Shown: one piece after another, positions 16,874 through 25,217 of the stretch
Layout of the letters: the number at the start of each line of letters is the position of its first letter
Position numbering within the stretch: the stretch's first letter is position 1
DNA from: Mucilaginibacter sp.
GTDB lineage: Bacteria; Bacteroidota; Bacteroidia; Sphingobacteriales; Sphingobacteriaceae
Assembly: GCA_030445275.1 (NCBI GenBank)
Contig: JAUCSE010000085.1
Location: forward strand, 1 to 46,135
Direction: 5' to 3'
Length of the DNA stretch: 46,135 nucleotides
Made by a program: the position numbers and the translations under genes
The notes under the pieces: model-generated
The model's database searches: none
Seen by the model: the letters and a program-made list of their open reading frames with translations, nothing else
Told to the model about the DNA's origin: nothing

Positions 16874-19800
16874 TTACTTAAATGTAGTTTGAATTCCGAC
16901 AGAAAATGTTCTTGGCACAGGGTAAGCATTTTCATCAACACCAATACCCTGGGTAGCATCTGAACCAGACAAGCCGATCTCGGGGTTCATGCCCGAATAG
17001 CCTGTTATAATAAAGGCCTGCTGCACAGAACCATACACCCGTAAATTTTTGATCAGCAAACTGTTACCGAGCTTGAAATTGTAACCCAACGAAATATTTT
17101 TTGCTGTCAGATATGATCCGCTCTCTATCCATTGTGAGTTTACCTGCCGGCCCATAGCTGTTGTACCGGTTTTAGTTCGTGGATATATGCCTGAACCCGG
17201 ATCCTCTGGCGACCGCCAGTGATCAAGCGCTGCTGCAAGCGGAACCCTTGATCCATCCATATTGGTTTGATAAGCCCATTTAGCCGCGTTCAGTATTTTA
17301 CCACCAACAGAGCCGGCCATGGTAATGCTCAGATCAAAATTTTCATATGCAAACGTATTGGTAATACCGAAGGTAAAATCGGGTGTAGGATCACCAATAA
17401 ATGTACGGTCGTTCACATCATCAATCACCCCATCGCCATTGATGTCCTTCACTTTAATTGTACCTACATCTGATGAGGTACCATATTTAGCCGAGTTAGC
17501 CAGGTCATTCGCGTCTTTATATAATCCTTCATAAACAAAGCCATAAAACTCGCCTAAATGGTGCCCCACCTGGTTACGGTAATAATCTGAAGAAACGGTA
17601 TTATTCCTGCGAATGAATCCTGGATCAACCAATGATTTGATCAGGTTCCGTTCAAACGCGATGTTAAAGTTGCTGCTCCATTTTAGCTTCCCGGTTAAGT
17701 TTACGGTGTTTACGGTTATCTCATTTCCCCAGAATGCAAACTTTCCTATATTAAAATTAATGGTTGAAAAACCAGATGCCCTTGGAATTGGCCTTGACTG
17801 AATCAAGCCGTCAGATAGTTTATGATAATAATCATAGGTAATGGTGATGCGGCTATTCAGCAGGGACAGATCTAAACCAATATCAAATTGCTTGTTACGT
17901 TCCCAGGCCAGGTCAGTGTTGCCTAATGAACCAATGGTTTGTCCCGGAACTGATACACCGTTCAGCACATAATTGTAATTTCCTAAAACTGCCTGGGCGG
18001 TATAGTTACCAAAATCATTATTACCTGTTATGCCATAGCTTGACCTGATTTTAAGAAAATTGATGACCTTAAATCTTTCCATGAAATTTTCATCGCTGAT
18101 GATCCATCCGGCAGATACAGAGGGGAAATAGCCATATTTGCGGTCGGCCCCAAATCTTGATGATCCGTCACGGCGTACAGCTCCCTGTAATAAATACTTG
18201 CCTTTATAATTATAATCTAAACGGCCAATGGCTGATAGCATAGAGTACTCGGTTGTATTACTTGTGCCCGCGGTTATAGAGGTGGCCGCGCTCAGGTAAG
18301 GTATATTATCATTCGGGAAACCTGTACCTGAAACCGAATTGCTTACCTGGCTAAATTTCTGTGCCGAATAACCCACTAAAGCCTGAATGTTATGATCATT
18401 AGCAATTGTTTTGGTGTATTGAAGGTTTGTTTCCGCGGTCCAGGAGTAGTTATCAACAGAACTTGACAAACCTGTTGCTATGGAGTTTGCCGTGATGGTA
18501 GATGGGGTAAACTGGTTGCGGGTTTCGGCGCCCTTATCCACACCTGCATTTGTTTTTAAGCTTAATCCGGGTAAAAACTCGTAATTTAAATAGGCGTTGC
18601 CCAGTATACGTGTGGTAATATAATCATCCTTGTTGAGCATGAGCTGGGCCAGTGGATTGATGTAGGCCACCATACCCGGCGAATTCACGTTTTTAACGTA
18701 AGTGCCATCAGCGTTATAGGGCGAAACTAAAGGGCTTGATTCAAATATCCTTTCAAACAAACCACCTACACCATCGGTAGTAAGCCTGTTGTTATGATCA
18801 CGGCGATAGCTTGGCGCAAGGTTAAACCCTATTTTTAATTTATTATTACTTAAGGTTAAGTCCTGGTTAATACGCAGGGAAAAAAGCTGGGTCCCTGTAT
18901 TTACTACAACGCCTTGCTGCGATTGGTAACCTGCTATTACTGTTGATGTTGATTTTTCGCGCGCGGTTTGTACCGTAAGGTCATAGCTTTGTATAGGAGC
19001 CGCGCGGGTAAGCAGCTTAAACCAGTTGGTACCTTCGCCATACTGGCTCGGATCGGCATAAGCAGGATCAATCGGCGTTTTTATGCCTTCATATTTTACC
19101 TGATCCTGGTATCTTTCATTCATGAATGTAGCAAACTGATTGGCATTCATCATGTCGGGCACGCGGTTCATTGGTATCTTTTGCACACCATAATTGCTGC
19201 TGAACTGTATTTTTGAATCGCCGGGTTTGGCATGCTTGGTAGTAATCAATACAACTCCGTTTGCCGCACGCGAACCATATAAAGAGGTAGATGCCGCATC
19301 CTTAAGCACCGTCAATGTTTCTATTTCATCAGGGTTAATGTTGTTGATACTACCCGTGATAGGCAAACCGTCAATTACAAATAATGGCTGATAGCCTGTT
19401 GCCAATGATGCCGCGCCACGTATGCGGAACGCCATACCACGCCCCGGCTGCCCGCTGGTTTGTGAAATATCAACACCTGCTACCTTGCCCTGTAATTGTT
19501 GTGCAAACTGCCCTACAGGCATATCCTGCAAAGGCGCGGCGTTAATTTGAGCAAGCGAACCGGTAACTTCCCGGCTGCGTTGTTTACCATAACTTACCGT
19601 AACCTCATCAAGACTTTTTGCTGCTACCTTTAGCTTTACATTAATTACCGCCTTGCTGCCTACCGTGATTTCCTGGCTCTCAAAACCAAGCACTTTGAAT
19701 ACTAAAACAGAAGCAGGAGAGGCATTAATAGCATACTCGCCATCGGCATTGGTAGAAACACCGTTTTGAGTACCTTTTACAGATACCGTTACACCAGGCA

Positions 19801-19951
19801 TAGGTTCATCCCGGTCATCAATTACCTTTCCCTTTATCTTACCGGCCTGCTGGCCAAATGCCAGGGTGCTGAAAAGCAAGGTAAAGAACAATAAATAAAA
19901 ATGCTTGTTTCTAAGAATAGCATCAATAACATAGTAAAACTTTTTTTGCAT
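16874..19951 (-). CDS. SusC/RagA family TonB-linked outer-membrane transporter
   Basis: The 1025-residue protein has a signal peptide ending near FGQ (about residue 34). A carboxypeptidase-regulatory-like domain follows (GKVIDDRDEPMPGVTVSVKG, about 40-110), then the TonB plug (EVTVSYGKQ ... VAGVDISQTSGQPG ... LFVIDGLPI) and a long beta-barrel ending in an aromatic residue near the C-terminus (GIQTTFK). It imports oligosaccharides across the outer membrane using TonB energy, paired with the SusD lipoprotein just downstream. It is the first gene of its operon, with a 0.7 kb upstream region containing a palindrome and gene remnants. No FecR/sigma-factor signalling domain is evident. Confidence 0.95.
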   Translation of the reverse strand: MQKKFYYVIDAILRNKHFYLLFFTLLFSTLAFGQQAGKIKGKVIDDRDEPMPGVTVSVKGTQNGVSTNADGEYAINASPASVLVFKVLGFESQEITVGSKAVINVKLKVAAKSLDEVTVSYGKQRSREVTGSLAQINAAPLQDMPVGQFAQQLQGKVAGVDISQTSGQPGRGMAFRIRGAASLATGYQPLFVIDGLPITGSINNINPDEIETLTVLKDAASTSLYGSRAANGVVLITTKHAKPGDSKIQFSSNYGVQKIPMNRVPDMMNANQFATFMNERYQDQVKYEGIKTPIDPAYADPSQYGEGTNWFKLLTRAAPIQSYDLTVQTAREKSTSTVIAGYQSQQGVVVNTGTQLFSLRINQDLTLSNNKLKIGFNLAPSYRRDHNNRLTTDGVGGLFERIFESSPLVSPYNADGTYVKNVNSPGMVAYINPLAQLMLNKDDYITTRILGNAYLNYEFLPGLSLKTNAGVDKGAETRNQFTPSTITANSIATGLSSSVDNYSWTAETNLQYTKTIANDHNIQALVGYSAQKFSQVSNSVSGTGFPNDNIPYLSAATSITAGTSNTTEYSMLSAIGRLDYNYKGKYLLQGAVRRDGSSRFGADRKYGYFPSVSAGWIISDENFMERFKVINFLKIRSSYGITGNNDFGNYTAQAVLGNYNYVLNGVSVPGQTIGSLGNTDLAWERNKQFDIGLDLSLLNSRITITYDYYHKLSDGLIQSRPIPRASGFSTINFNIGKFAFWGNEITVNTVNLTGKLKWSSNFNIAFERNLIKSLVDPGFIRRNNTVSSDYYRNQVGHHLGEFYGFVYEGLYKDANDLANSAKYGTSSDVGTIKVKDINGDGVIDDVNDRTFIGDPTPDFTFGITNTFAYENFDLSITMAGSVGGKILNAAKWAYQTNMDGSRVPLAAALDHWRSPEDPGSGIYPRTKTGTTAMGRQVNSQWIESGSYLTAKNISLGYNFKLGNSLLIKNLRVYGSVQQAFIITGYSGMNPEIGLSGSDATQGIGVDENAYPVPRTFSVGIQTTFK

Positions 19952-20690
19952 AATGGTTTAATTTTTTAATAAATGAACTCTTAGCCTGTTCAATAAAACA
20001 GGAGCCGATTAAATAGGATGTAAATTATTAATGGTTAATTGGTTAGCTTTTGCTAAATTCTATTCAAATAAATAGAAATAAAACAATTAAAACAAAATAA
20101 AACAAATAAAAATATTAAATACAATCAATTTTTAATATAATTAAACACTTTTACCCAATTAATTAAATCAATGACAATAATAGGCTTGCAATGTTAATGC
20201 AAGCTTATTTTAATGTTACTAAAAAAAGAAAGATTTTGAAATTATTTGAAAGAATATTAAACAACACAGTGTATTGTTAGTAATAAATTAAAGACTTAAC
20301 ATACCTGAACTACATCTGTATTTAAGAACTGACCCGATTTATTGATCCTGGAGCAGATATGACCCATACCAACAACGCAGTGGTGCTCAGAGTTGTAACT
20401 ATTCCAGTTATATACAAATTTGCGCTCACCAATGCTGAATTTATAGCGGCTACTGATATTGCTCAAACAACACTGACTTATAGCAGTAAATATGATAACC
20501 TCACCTTTAATGTAAAGAAATCTGCTTGCGTTTTTATAATAAATCTCCCAAATACCTTAATACTGCCTTAGATAATATCGTATAATAATTTGATAACACA
20601 TAGGTAAAAATAAAGTATGCCTTTGTCCATCTTTGTGCATATCAACCAATTGTCCAAGCACTATTTATTTCATGACATATGAAAATGCGG
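19952..20690. other. Long non-coding region upstream of susC, with possible gene remnants
   Basis: The first 350 bases are very AT-rich and should hold the susC promoter; I found no strict TAnnTTTG match in the right orientation. A palindrome lies at 20184-20204. From about 20296 to 20580 the base composition becomes gene-like and both strands stay open for 70-86 codons (20359-20571 plus, 20296-20556 minus). Neither translation resembles a protein I know. These may be remains of the decayed glycosidase gene just to the right. Bases 20580-20690 hold nothing I can name. Confidence 0.5.
20184..20204. promoter_or_regulatory. Palindrome upstream of susC, possible operator
   Basis: GCTTGCA (20184-20190) and TGCAAGC (20198-20204) form a perfect inverted repeat with a 7-base spacer in an AT-rich background, 233 bases upstream of the susC start. 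It has the size of a regulator binding site and no U-tract, so it is unlikely to be a terminator. The bound protein is unknown; the sequence does not resemble the CCGG-centred site next to lacI. Confidence 0.35.
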
Positions 20691-20983
20691 TTACCAGTAA
20701 ACCCATCAGATTTTTGCGGAAAGTCCACCAGCGGTAATCATATATTTTTTGGATAGCCGAATCAGGCATTCAAACAACGGGACATTTTGGCCAGCCACTC
20801 ATAGGCATGGTCATTAGTAACATAATTCTTTACCGTTTCGGTATCAATGGCATTAAAATAACCTACGTAGCTTTTCAGTTTATCAAAACTAAGCAAGCGC
20901 TTTTGCTGCGCATAAGTATTACTGGCTATAAGGCTCAGCAAATCAATAACAAAGCCCAATATTGCAAATCTCTTTGTCATCAT
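20690..20983 (-). pseudogene. Decayed MGH1-like glycosidase gene fragment
   Basis: The frame starting at 20983 has a signal-peptide-like start and then LSFDKLKSYVGYFNAIDTET and NDHAYEWLAK. This resembles the N-terminus of secreted MGH1-like (mannosylglycerate-hydrolase-like) glycosidases of Bacteroidota. It ends early at SRCLNA. Adding one base in the A-run (complement of 20785-20788) and one in the C-run (20765-20766) restores NVPLFECPDSAIQKIYDYRW and then WTFRKN, the expected continuation. After about 20690 the similarity fades, so the gene is frameshifted twice and truncated to under a quarter of normal length. Its ATG directly follows the TAA of the upstream dehydrogenase, so it was once the last gene of the galacturonate operon. 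Confidence 0.7.
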
Positions 20984-21997
20984 TTATACCTCAACCATGG
21001 CCTTTATAACACCATTAGCCGGGTTTAACCAGCTTTCAAACTGATCTTTTACTTCATCAAAGGTTACCCGGTGCGTTATATATGTCTGAGGATCAACCAA
21101 CCCGCTTTTCATGAAACGAATCACATGCTCAAAATCTTCACGTGTGGCATTGCGACTACTCATCAGGGTGGCTTCGCGCTTGTGAAACTCAGGGTGACTA
21201 ACAATGATCTCGTCCCTTTGCAAACCCACCAGCACATACCTGGCCCCGTGCGCCATGTACTGAAACGCGCTGTTAATTGCTTTTTGGTTACCGGTGGCAT
21301 CAATTACCACAGTAGGCATATCGCCATTAGTAATCTCTTTCAACCGTTCCATCACGTTTTCGTCCTTTGCATTAATAGTATGGGCCACTTTCAAATTATT
21401 TTTGCAAAAGGCCAAACGTTGCGGATTAACATCGGTAGCTATAACTATAGCGCCTGCTATACGGGCAAACTCCATTATTCCAAGACCTATTGGGCCAGCG
21501 CCTATAACCAGCACAATCTCTCCTGGCTGTATATTTGCCCGTCGCACTCCATGTGCACCTATGGCTAATGGTTCAACCAATGCCAGTTCGTCAAAACTAA
21601 GTCCCTCGCCATGCACCAATAAATTTGAGGGCACCTGCAGATATTCGGCCATGCCACCATCAGTGTGGACACCGCAAACCTGGATATTCACACAGCAATT
21701 GGGCTTGCCAGAGCGGCAGGCAATACAGTGCCCGCAATTAAAATAAGGAATAAATGTTACACTCTCCCCTTTTTTAAATCCTTTCGCATTACCGGCATCA
21801 AGCAGCTCGGCAGCCAATTCATGACCTAATATGCGTGGATAGCTAAAAAACGGTTGCGTTCCTTCAAAGGCATGCAAATCTGTTCCACATATACCGATAC
21901 GTTTAATTTTCAGTAGAGAACTGCCTGGTTTAACTTGCGGAGTATCAGCAATGCCGTACTCCAGTTTTCCCGGTGTTGTACAGGTTAATACCTTCAT
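20984..21997 (-). CDS. Zinc-dependent alcohol dehydrogenase, LgoD (L-galactonate 5-dehydrogenase)-like
   Basis: This 337-residue medium-chain dehydrogenase has the catalytic zinc ligands C37 and H59-E60 (GHE) and the structural zinc site C88/C91/C94/C102 (NCGHCIACRSGKPNCC). The NAD fold motif GAGPIGLG follows later. Segments GICGTDLHAFEGTQPFFSYP, VIDATGNQ, PEFHKREAT and SRNATREDF match E. coli LgoD (YjjN) as I recall it. LgoD oxidises L-galactonate to D-tagaturonate. Tagaturonate is the substrate of the UxaB encoded two genes upstream, so the assignment fits the pathway. An RspB-like or other polyol dehydrogenase is the alternative. It starts 26 bases after uxaA and is followed directly by a decayed gene. 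Confidence 0.78.
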   Translation of the reverse strand: MKVLTCTTPGKLEYGIADTPQVKPGSSLLKIKRIGICGTDLHAFEGTQPFFSYPRILGHELAAELLDAGNAKGFKKGESVTFIPYFNCGHCIACRSGKPNCCVNIQVCGVHTDGGMAEYLQVPSNLLVHGEGLSFDELALVEPLAIGAHGVRRANIQPGEIVLVIGAGPIGLGIMEFARIAGAIVIATDVNPQRLAFCKNNLKVAHTINAKDENVMERLKEITNGDMPTVVIDATGNQKAINSAFQYMAHGARYVLVGLQRDEIIVSHPEFHKREATLMSSRNATREDFEHVIRFMKSGLVDPQTYITHRVTFDEVKDQFESWLNPANGVIKAMVEV

Positions 21998-22023
21998 TAT
22001 TTTATATTAATATCAATTTATGG

Positions 22024-23676
22024 TTATAAAGATACCCCTCTTTTCCAGGGAATAAAATCGTCCTGGCCATGTCTTACTGCACTTACTTCAATTTCGCCGC
22101 TGGCCACTTTTATTACGTAATCCAGTATTCTTTCGCCGGCCTGTTCAATAGTTTCATCACCTTCTACAATAGTACCGGTATTAATATCGATGATATCGCT
22201 CATCCGGTTAAATAAGGTAGTGTTTGTGGCGATCTTTACAACAGGCGTAATTGGATTTCCGGTTGGTGTTCCTAAACCAGTTGTAAACAAAACAATATTA
22301 GCCCCTGAGCCAACTTCGGCAGTAGTCGATTCTACATCATTGCCGGGTGTGCACAGCAAATTTAAACCGGGTTTGGTAACTTTTTCAGGATAGTCCAGCA
22401 CATCTGCTACAGGTGATGTACCGCCCTTTTTTGCCGCTCCCGCCGATTTAATAGCATCAGTGATCAAACCATCTTTGATGTTACCCGGCGACGGATTCAT
22501 ATAAAACCCCGAACCTGCCTCTTCGGCACGCTGGCTGTAACTGCTCACTAAACCGGCAAATCGTTCGGCTTTATTTTTATCCAAACAACGATCTATCAGG
22601 TTTTGTTCAACACCGCATAGTTCTGGAAACTCAGCGAGGATAACCGAACCGCCAAGCGCCACCAGCAAATCAGACGTGTAACCAATGGCCGGGTTAGCCG
22701 AGATTCCCGAAAAACCATCTGAACCACCACATTCCAACCCGATAACCAGCTTATTTAATGGTGCCGGTTTACGAACATTCATGTTGGCCCGCATTAAACC
22801 GGCCAGCGTTTGCCGTATAGCCTGTTCCATTAGGTCAGCCTCCTTTCCTGTTTTCTGCTGATCTAAAATATAAAGAGGCTTACCAAATTCAGGCGAGCGT
22901 TTACTGATCTCTTCCTGCAATGTCCTTACCTCAGCATTCTGGCAACCCAAACTTAATACCGTAGCTCCTGCCACATTTGGATGGGTAATATAACCAGCCA
23001 ACAAACCGCATAAGGTGGTTGAATCCTGGCGCGTGCCGCCGCAACCGCCTGTATGCGTTAAAAACTTGATGCCATCTACATTGGGGAATAGTTTATCGTC
23101 TGTTTTTTGGGCGGTGTCACCAGTAATCTCGGTATATAACACTTCATCTATAACCCCGCCCGCTTTTATCTTATTGATAAGCTGCTGCGCTTTGATCTCA
23201 TAAGTTTTTTTACGACCGTAACCCAGCGGCTTTACCAACGCTTCCTGCAATACCTCAATATTACGGTTTTCACAAAACACCATGGGTATCACCAGCCAAT
23301 AATTGGCAGTGCCTACGCTACCGTCCTGCCGGTGATAGCCATTAAAACTTTGGTTTTGCCATTTGCTTACATCAGGTTTGTTCCAGTCGGTATGACTGGT
23401 ACCTGTTAAAAAACTGCTGGCCGCATGTACTACATTTGCTGTTGATAACAAACCACCTACCGGTATATAACTTTGCGCCTTCCCTACCAATACGCCATAC
23501 ATAATAATTTCACCACCCTGGGGTATATCAGCAATCGCGAATTTATGTTTGGCAGGGATCAGTTCAATTATTCTATAATGATTATTTTGGCATACAACTT
23601 CTTCGCCCGCTTGCAGATCAGCAAGAGCTACCAACACATTATCTGCCGGATGTACCTTTATTACTTTTTGTTTCAT
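22024..23676 (-). CDS. uxaA: Altronate dehydratase
   Basis: The 550-residue protein is full length for UxaA. An N-terminal SAF-type domain (about 1-95, starting VHPADNVLVALADLQAGEEV) is followed by the large catalytic part with HTGGCGGTRQDS and GLECGGSDGFSGISANPA, which are family signatures. It is cytoplasmic and removes water from D-altronate to give 2-keto-3-deoxygluconate, the third step of galacturonate breakdown. It follows uxaB by 6 bases in the pectin operon. Iron is the usual cofactor of the family. Galactarate dehydratase is the close relative, but the uxaB neighbour decides for altronate. Confidence 0.93.
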   Translation of the reverse strand: MKQKVIKVHPADNVLVALADLQAGEEVVCQNNHYRIIELIPAKHKFAIADIPQGGEIIMYGVLVGKAQSYIPVGGLLSTANVVHAASSFLTGTSHTDWNKPDVSKWQNQSFNGYHRQDGSVGTANYWLVIPMVFCENRNIEVLQEALVKPLGYGRKKTYEIKAQQLINKIKAGGVIDEVLYTEITGDTAQKTDDKLFPNVDGIKFLTHTGGCGGTRQDSTTLCGLLAGYITHPNVAGATVLSLGCQNAEVRTLQEEISKRSPEFGKPLYILDQQKTGKEADLMEQAIRQTLAGLMRANMNVRKPAPLNKLVIGLECGGSDGFSGISANPAIGYTSDLLVALGGSVILAEFPELCGVEQNLIDRCLDKNKAERFAGLVSSYSQRAEEAGSGFYMNPSPGNIKDGLITDAIKSAGAAKKGGTSPVADVLDYPEKVTKPGLNLLCTPGNDVESTTAEVGSGANIVLFTTGLGTPTGNPITPVVKIATNTTLFNRMSDIIDINTGTIVEGDETIEQAGERILDYVIKVASGEIEVSAVRHGQDDFIPWKRGVSL

Positions 23677-23682
23677 GTGTGT

Positions 23683-25182
23683 TTAAATTTGGATGGTACC
23701 CAGTTCCAGCTGCCCACCTGCATTAATATGATTAAACTGCTCAACTACAGCATCTTTAAACCCTGGTAAAATACTCAGATCGGCATCCCACAACTCTTTA
23801 TTTTTTAATACCTGTTGCACTACGGTACTAATATTGATGTTTTCCCAAACCTTCGAAAAATATTCAGCTTGACTGTCGGTAACACCGTATACCGTGTTAT
23901 TAGCTGTCCCTGTATATTGTCCCTGGGTACCGCTTTTAATCTGCATAAACCTAATGAAAGCCGCGAAACCAAGCGCCATACCTTTAGGAGCCAAGGTAGT
24001 TAGCTTATAATGATTTAATAATAACGGAATCACCCGCATTTTCATTTTGGTACTGTATTGCATAGAAATGCTTAGCCATTCGTGCCTGATATTGGGGTTA
24101 CGGAACCGGTCAAGAACTTTACCAGCAAAGTCAGTTGCCACCGCATCATCAATTTGATAAGGAATAGCGGGCTTAATTTCATGAAGCATCAATTGGGTAA
24201 TGAATTTGGTAAACTGCTCATCATCCATGGCCTCTTTAACCGTTTTAAAACCAGACAAATAGGCAACGGCGCAGCTTAAAGTATGGGTTCCGTTCAATAA
24301 ACGGAGTTTTAACTCCCTGAACAATTCAATATCCGGGGTTATAACGACACCCTTGTCTATCTGGCTGAATGATAATACCGAGGCTATTTTATCATCTCCC
24401 TCAATGGCCCATAAACTGTAAGTTTCTGCCATAATACTCAGGTTATCAGTATAGCCATTTTTCACCCCCTGCTCATTACGTAATGCCTCATCGGGCCTGC
24501 CCGGCACAATCCTGTCGACCAGTGAATTGCAGAAACTGTTACTACTTTCCAGCCAATCCATAAATGCAGGTTCCAGTTTATTTAAGTGCGCCAATTCAAG
24601 CACTATAGATTCTAACTTTTTTCCGTTATCAACAATCAGCTCGGTAGGTATAATTACCAAACCGCTGTTTTCACTACCCTTAAAAGTTTTATAGCGTTCA
24701 TACAAAATAGCTAATAATTTGCCTGGGTAAGATACCGGCGGATGTTTACGCACATCCTCTTTCAACAGCTTAATTCCTACCTCTGTGGTATTGGATATAA
24801 CCACCTGCAAATCTGGGCTCCGGGCAACTCCCAAAATAACATCCCAATCTGTTGATGCTGATAATACCCGACTGATGGCCGAACATATTACCTGTTCGTT
24901 TACTTCTTTTCCGTTTTCAATCCCTTTTGAATAAACGGTATATAAACCATCCTGTTTGTCAAAGTCAGTTACCGAACCGGTGTCAGTTGATTTTACTACT
25001 ACTATCCTGCCGTTAAAAACTCCGTTACGGTTGGCTTTGTCAATAAAACAATCAGGCAATGCCCTTAAAAGCACACCTGTGCCAAACTGTAATACTTTTT
25101 CGGGCAGCTCAAATATCTGCTCACCGGGCAGTTCTACCGTAGGTATGTTTATTTTTTTTAAATTATATCTGGATAAGATCAT
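23683..25182 (-). CDS. uxaB: Tagaturonate reductase (altronate oxidoreductase)
   Basis: The 499-residue protein belongs to the mannitol dehydrogenase superfamily. The N-terminal segment VLQFGTGVLLRALPDCFIDK (about 31-50) with NRNGVFNGRIVVV is the NAD-binding start typical of UxaB. ISNTTEVGIKL and the C-terminal helical domain (LRLLNGTHTLSCAVAYLSG, with the catalytic-type lysine and histidines further on) complete the family pattern. It reduces D-tagaturonate to D-altronate using NADH. It lies between the GH105 gene and uxaA in the same operon. Mannonate oxidoreductase (UxuB) is related, but UxuB lacks this N-terminal form and the partner here is uxaA. Confidence 0.92.
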   Translation of the reverse strand: MILSRYNLKKINIPTVELPGEQIFELPEKVLQFGTGVLLRALPDCFIDKANRNGVFNGRIVVVKSTDTGSVTDFDKQDGLYTVYSKGIENGKEVNEQVICSAISRVLSASTDWDVILGVARSPDLQVVISNTTEVGIKLLKEDVRKHPPVSYPGKLLAILYERYKTFKGSENSGLVIIPTELIVDNGKKLESIVLELAHLNKLEPAFMDWLESSNSFCNSLVDRIVPGRPDEALRNEQGVKNGYTDNLSIMAETYSLWAIEGDDKIASVLSFSQIDKGVVITPDIELFRELKLRLLNGTHTLSCAVAYLSGFKTVKEAMDDEQFTKFITQLMLHEIKPAIPYQIDDAVATDFAGKVLDRFRNPNIRHEWLSISMQYSTKMKMRVIPLLLNHYKLTTLAPKGMALGFAAFIRFMQIKSGTQGQYTGTANNTVYGVTDSQAEYFSKVWENINISTVVQQVLKNKELWDADLSILPGFKDAVVEQFNHINAGGQLELGTIQI

Positions 25183-25217
25183 TGTGCTTAATAAATGGAA
25201 GCATTTATATAAATTAA

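Noticed and set aside
20359..20571. 70-codon plus-strand open frame between susC and the decayed glycosidase
   Set aside because: Unrecognised, and an equally long frame exists on the other strand; not enough to call a gene.
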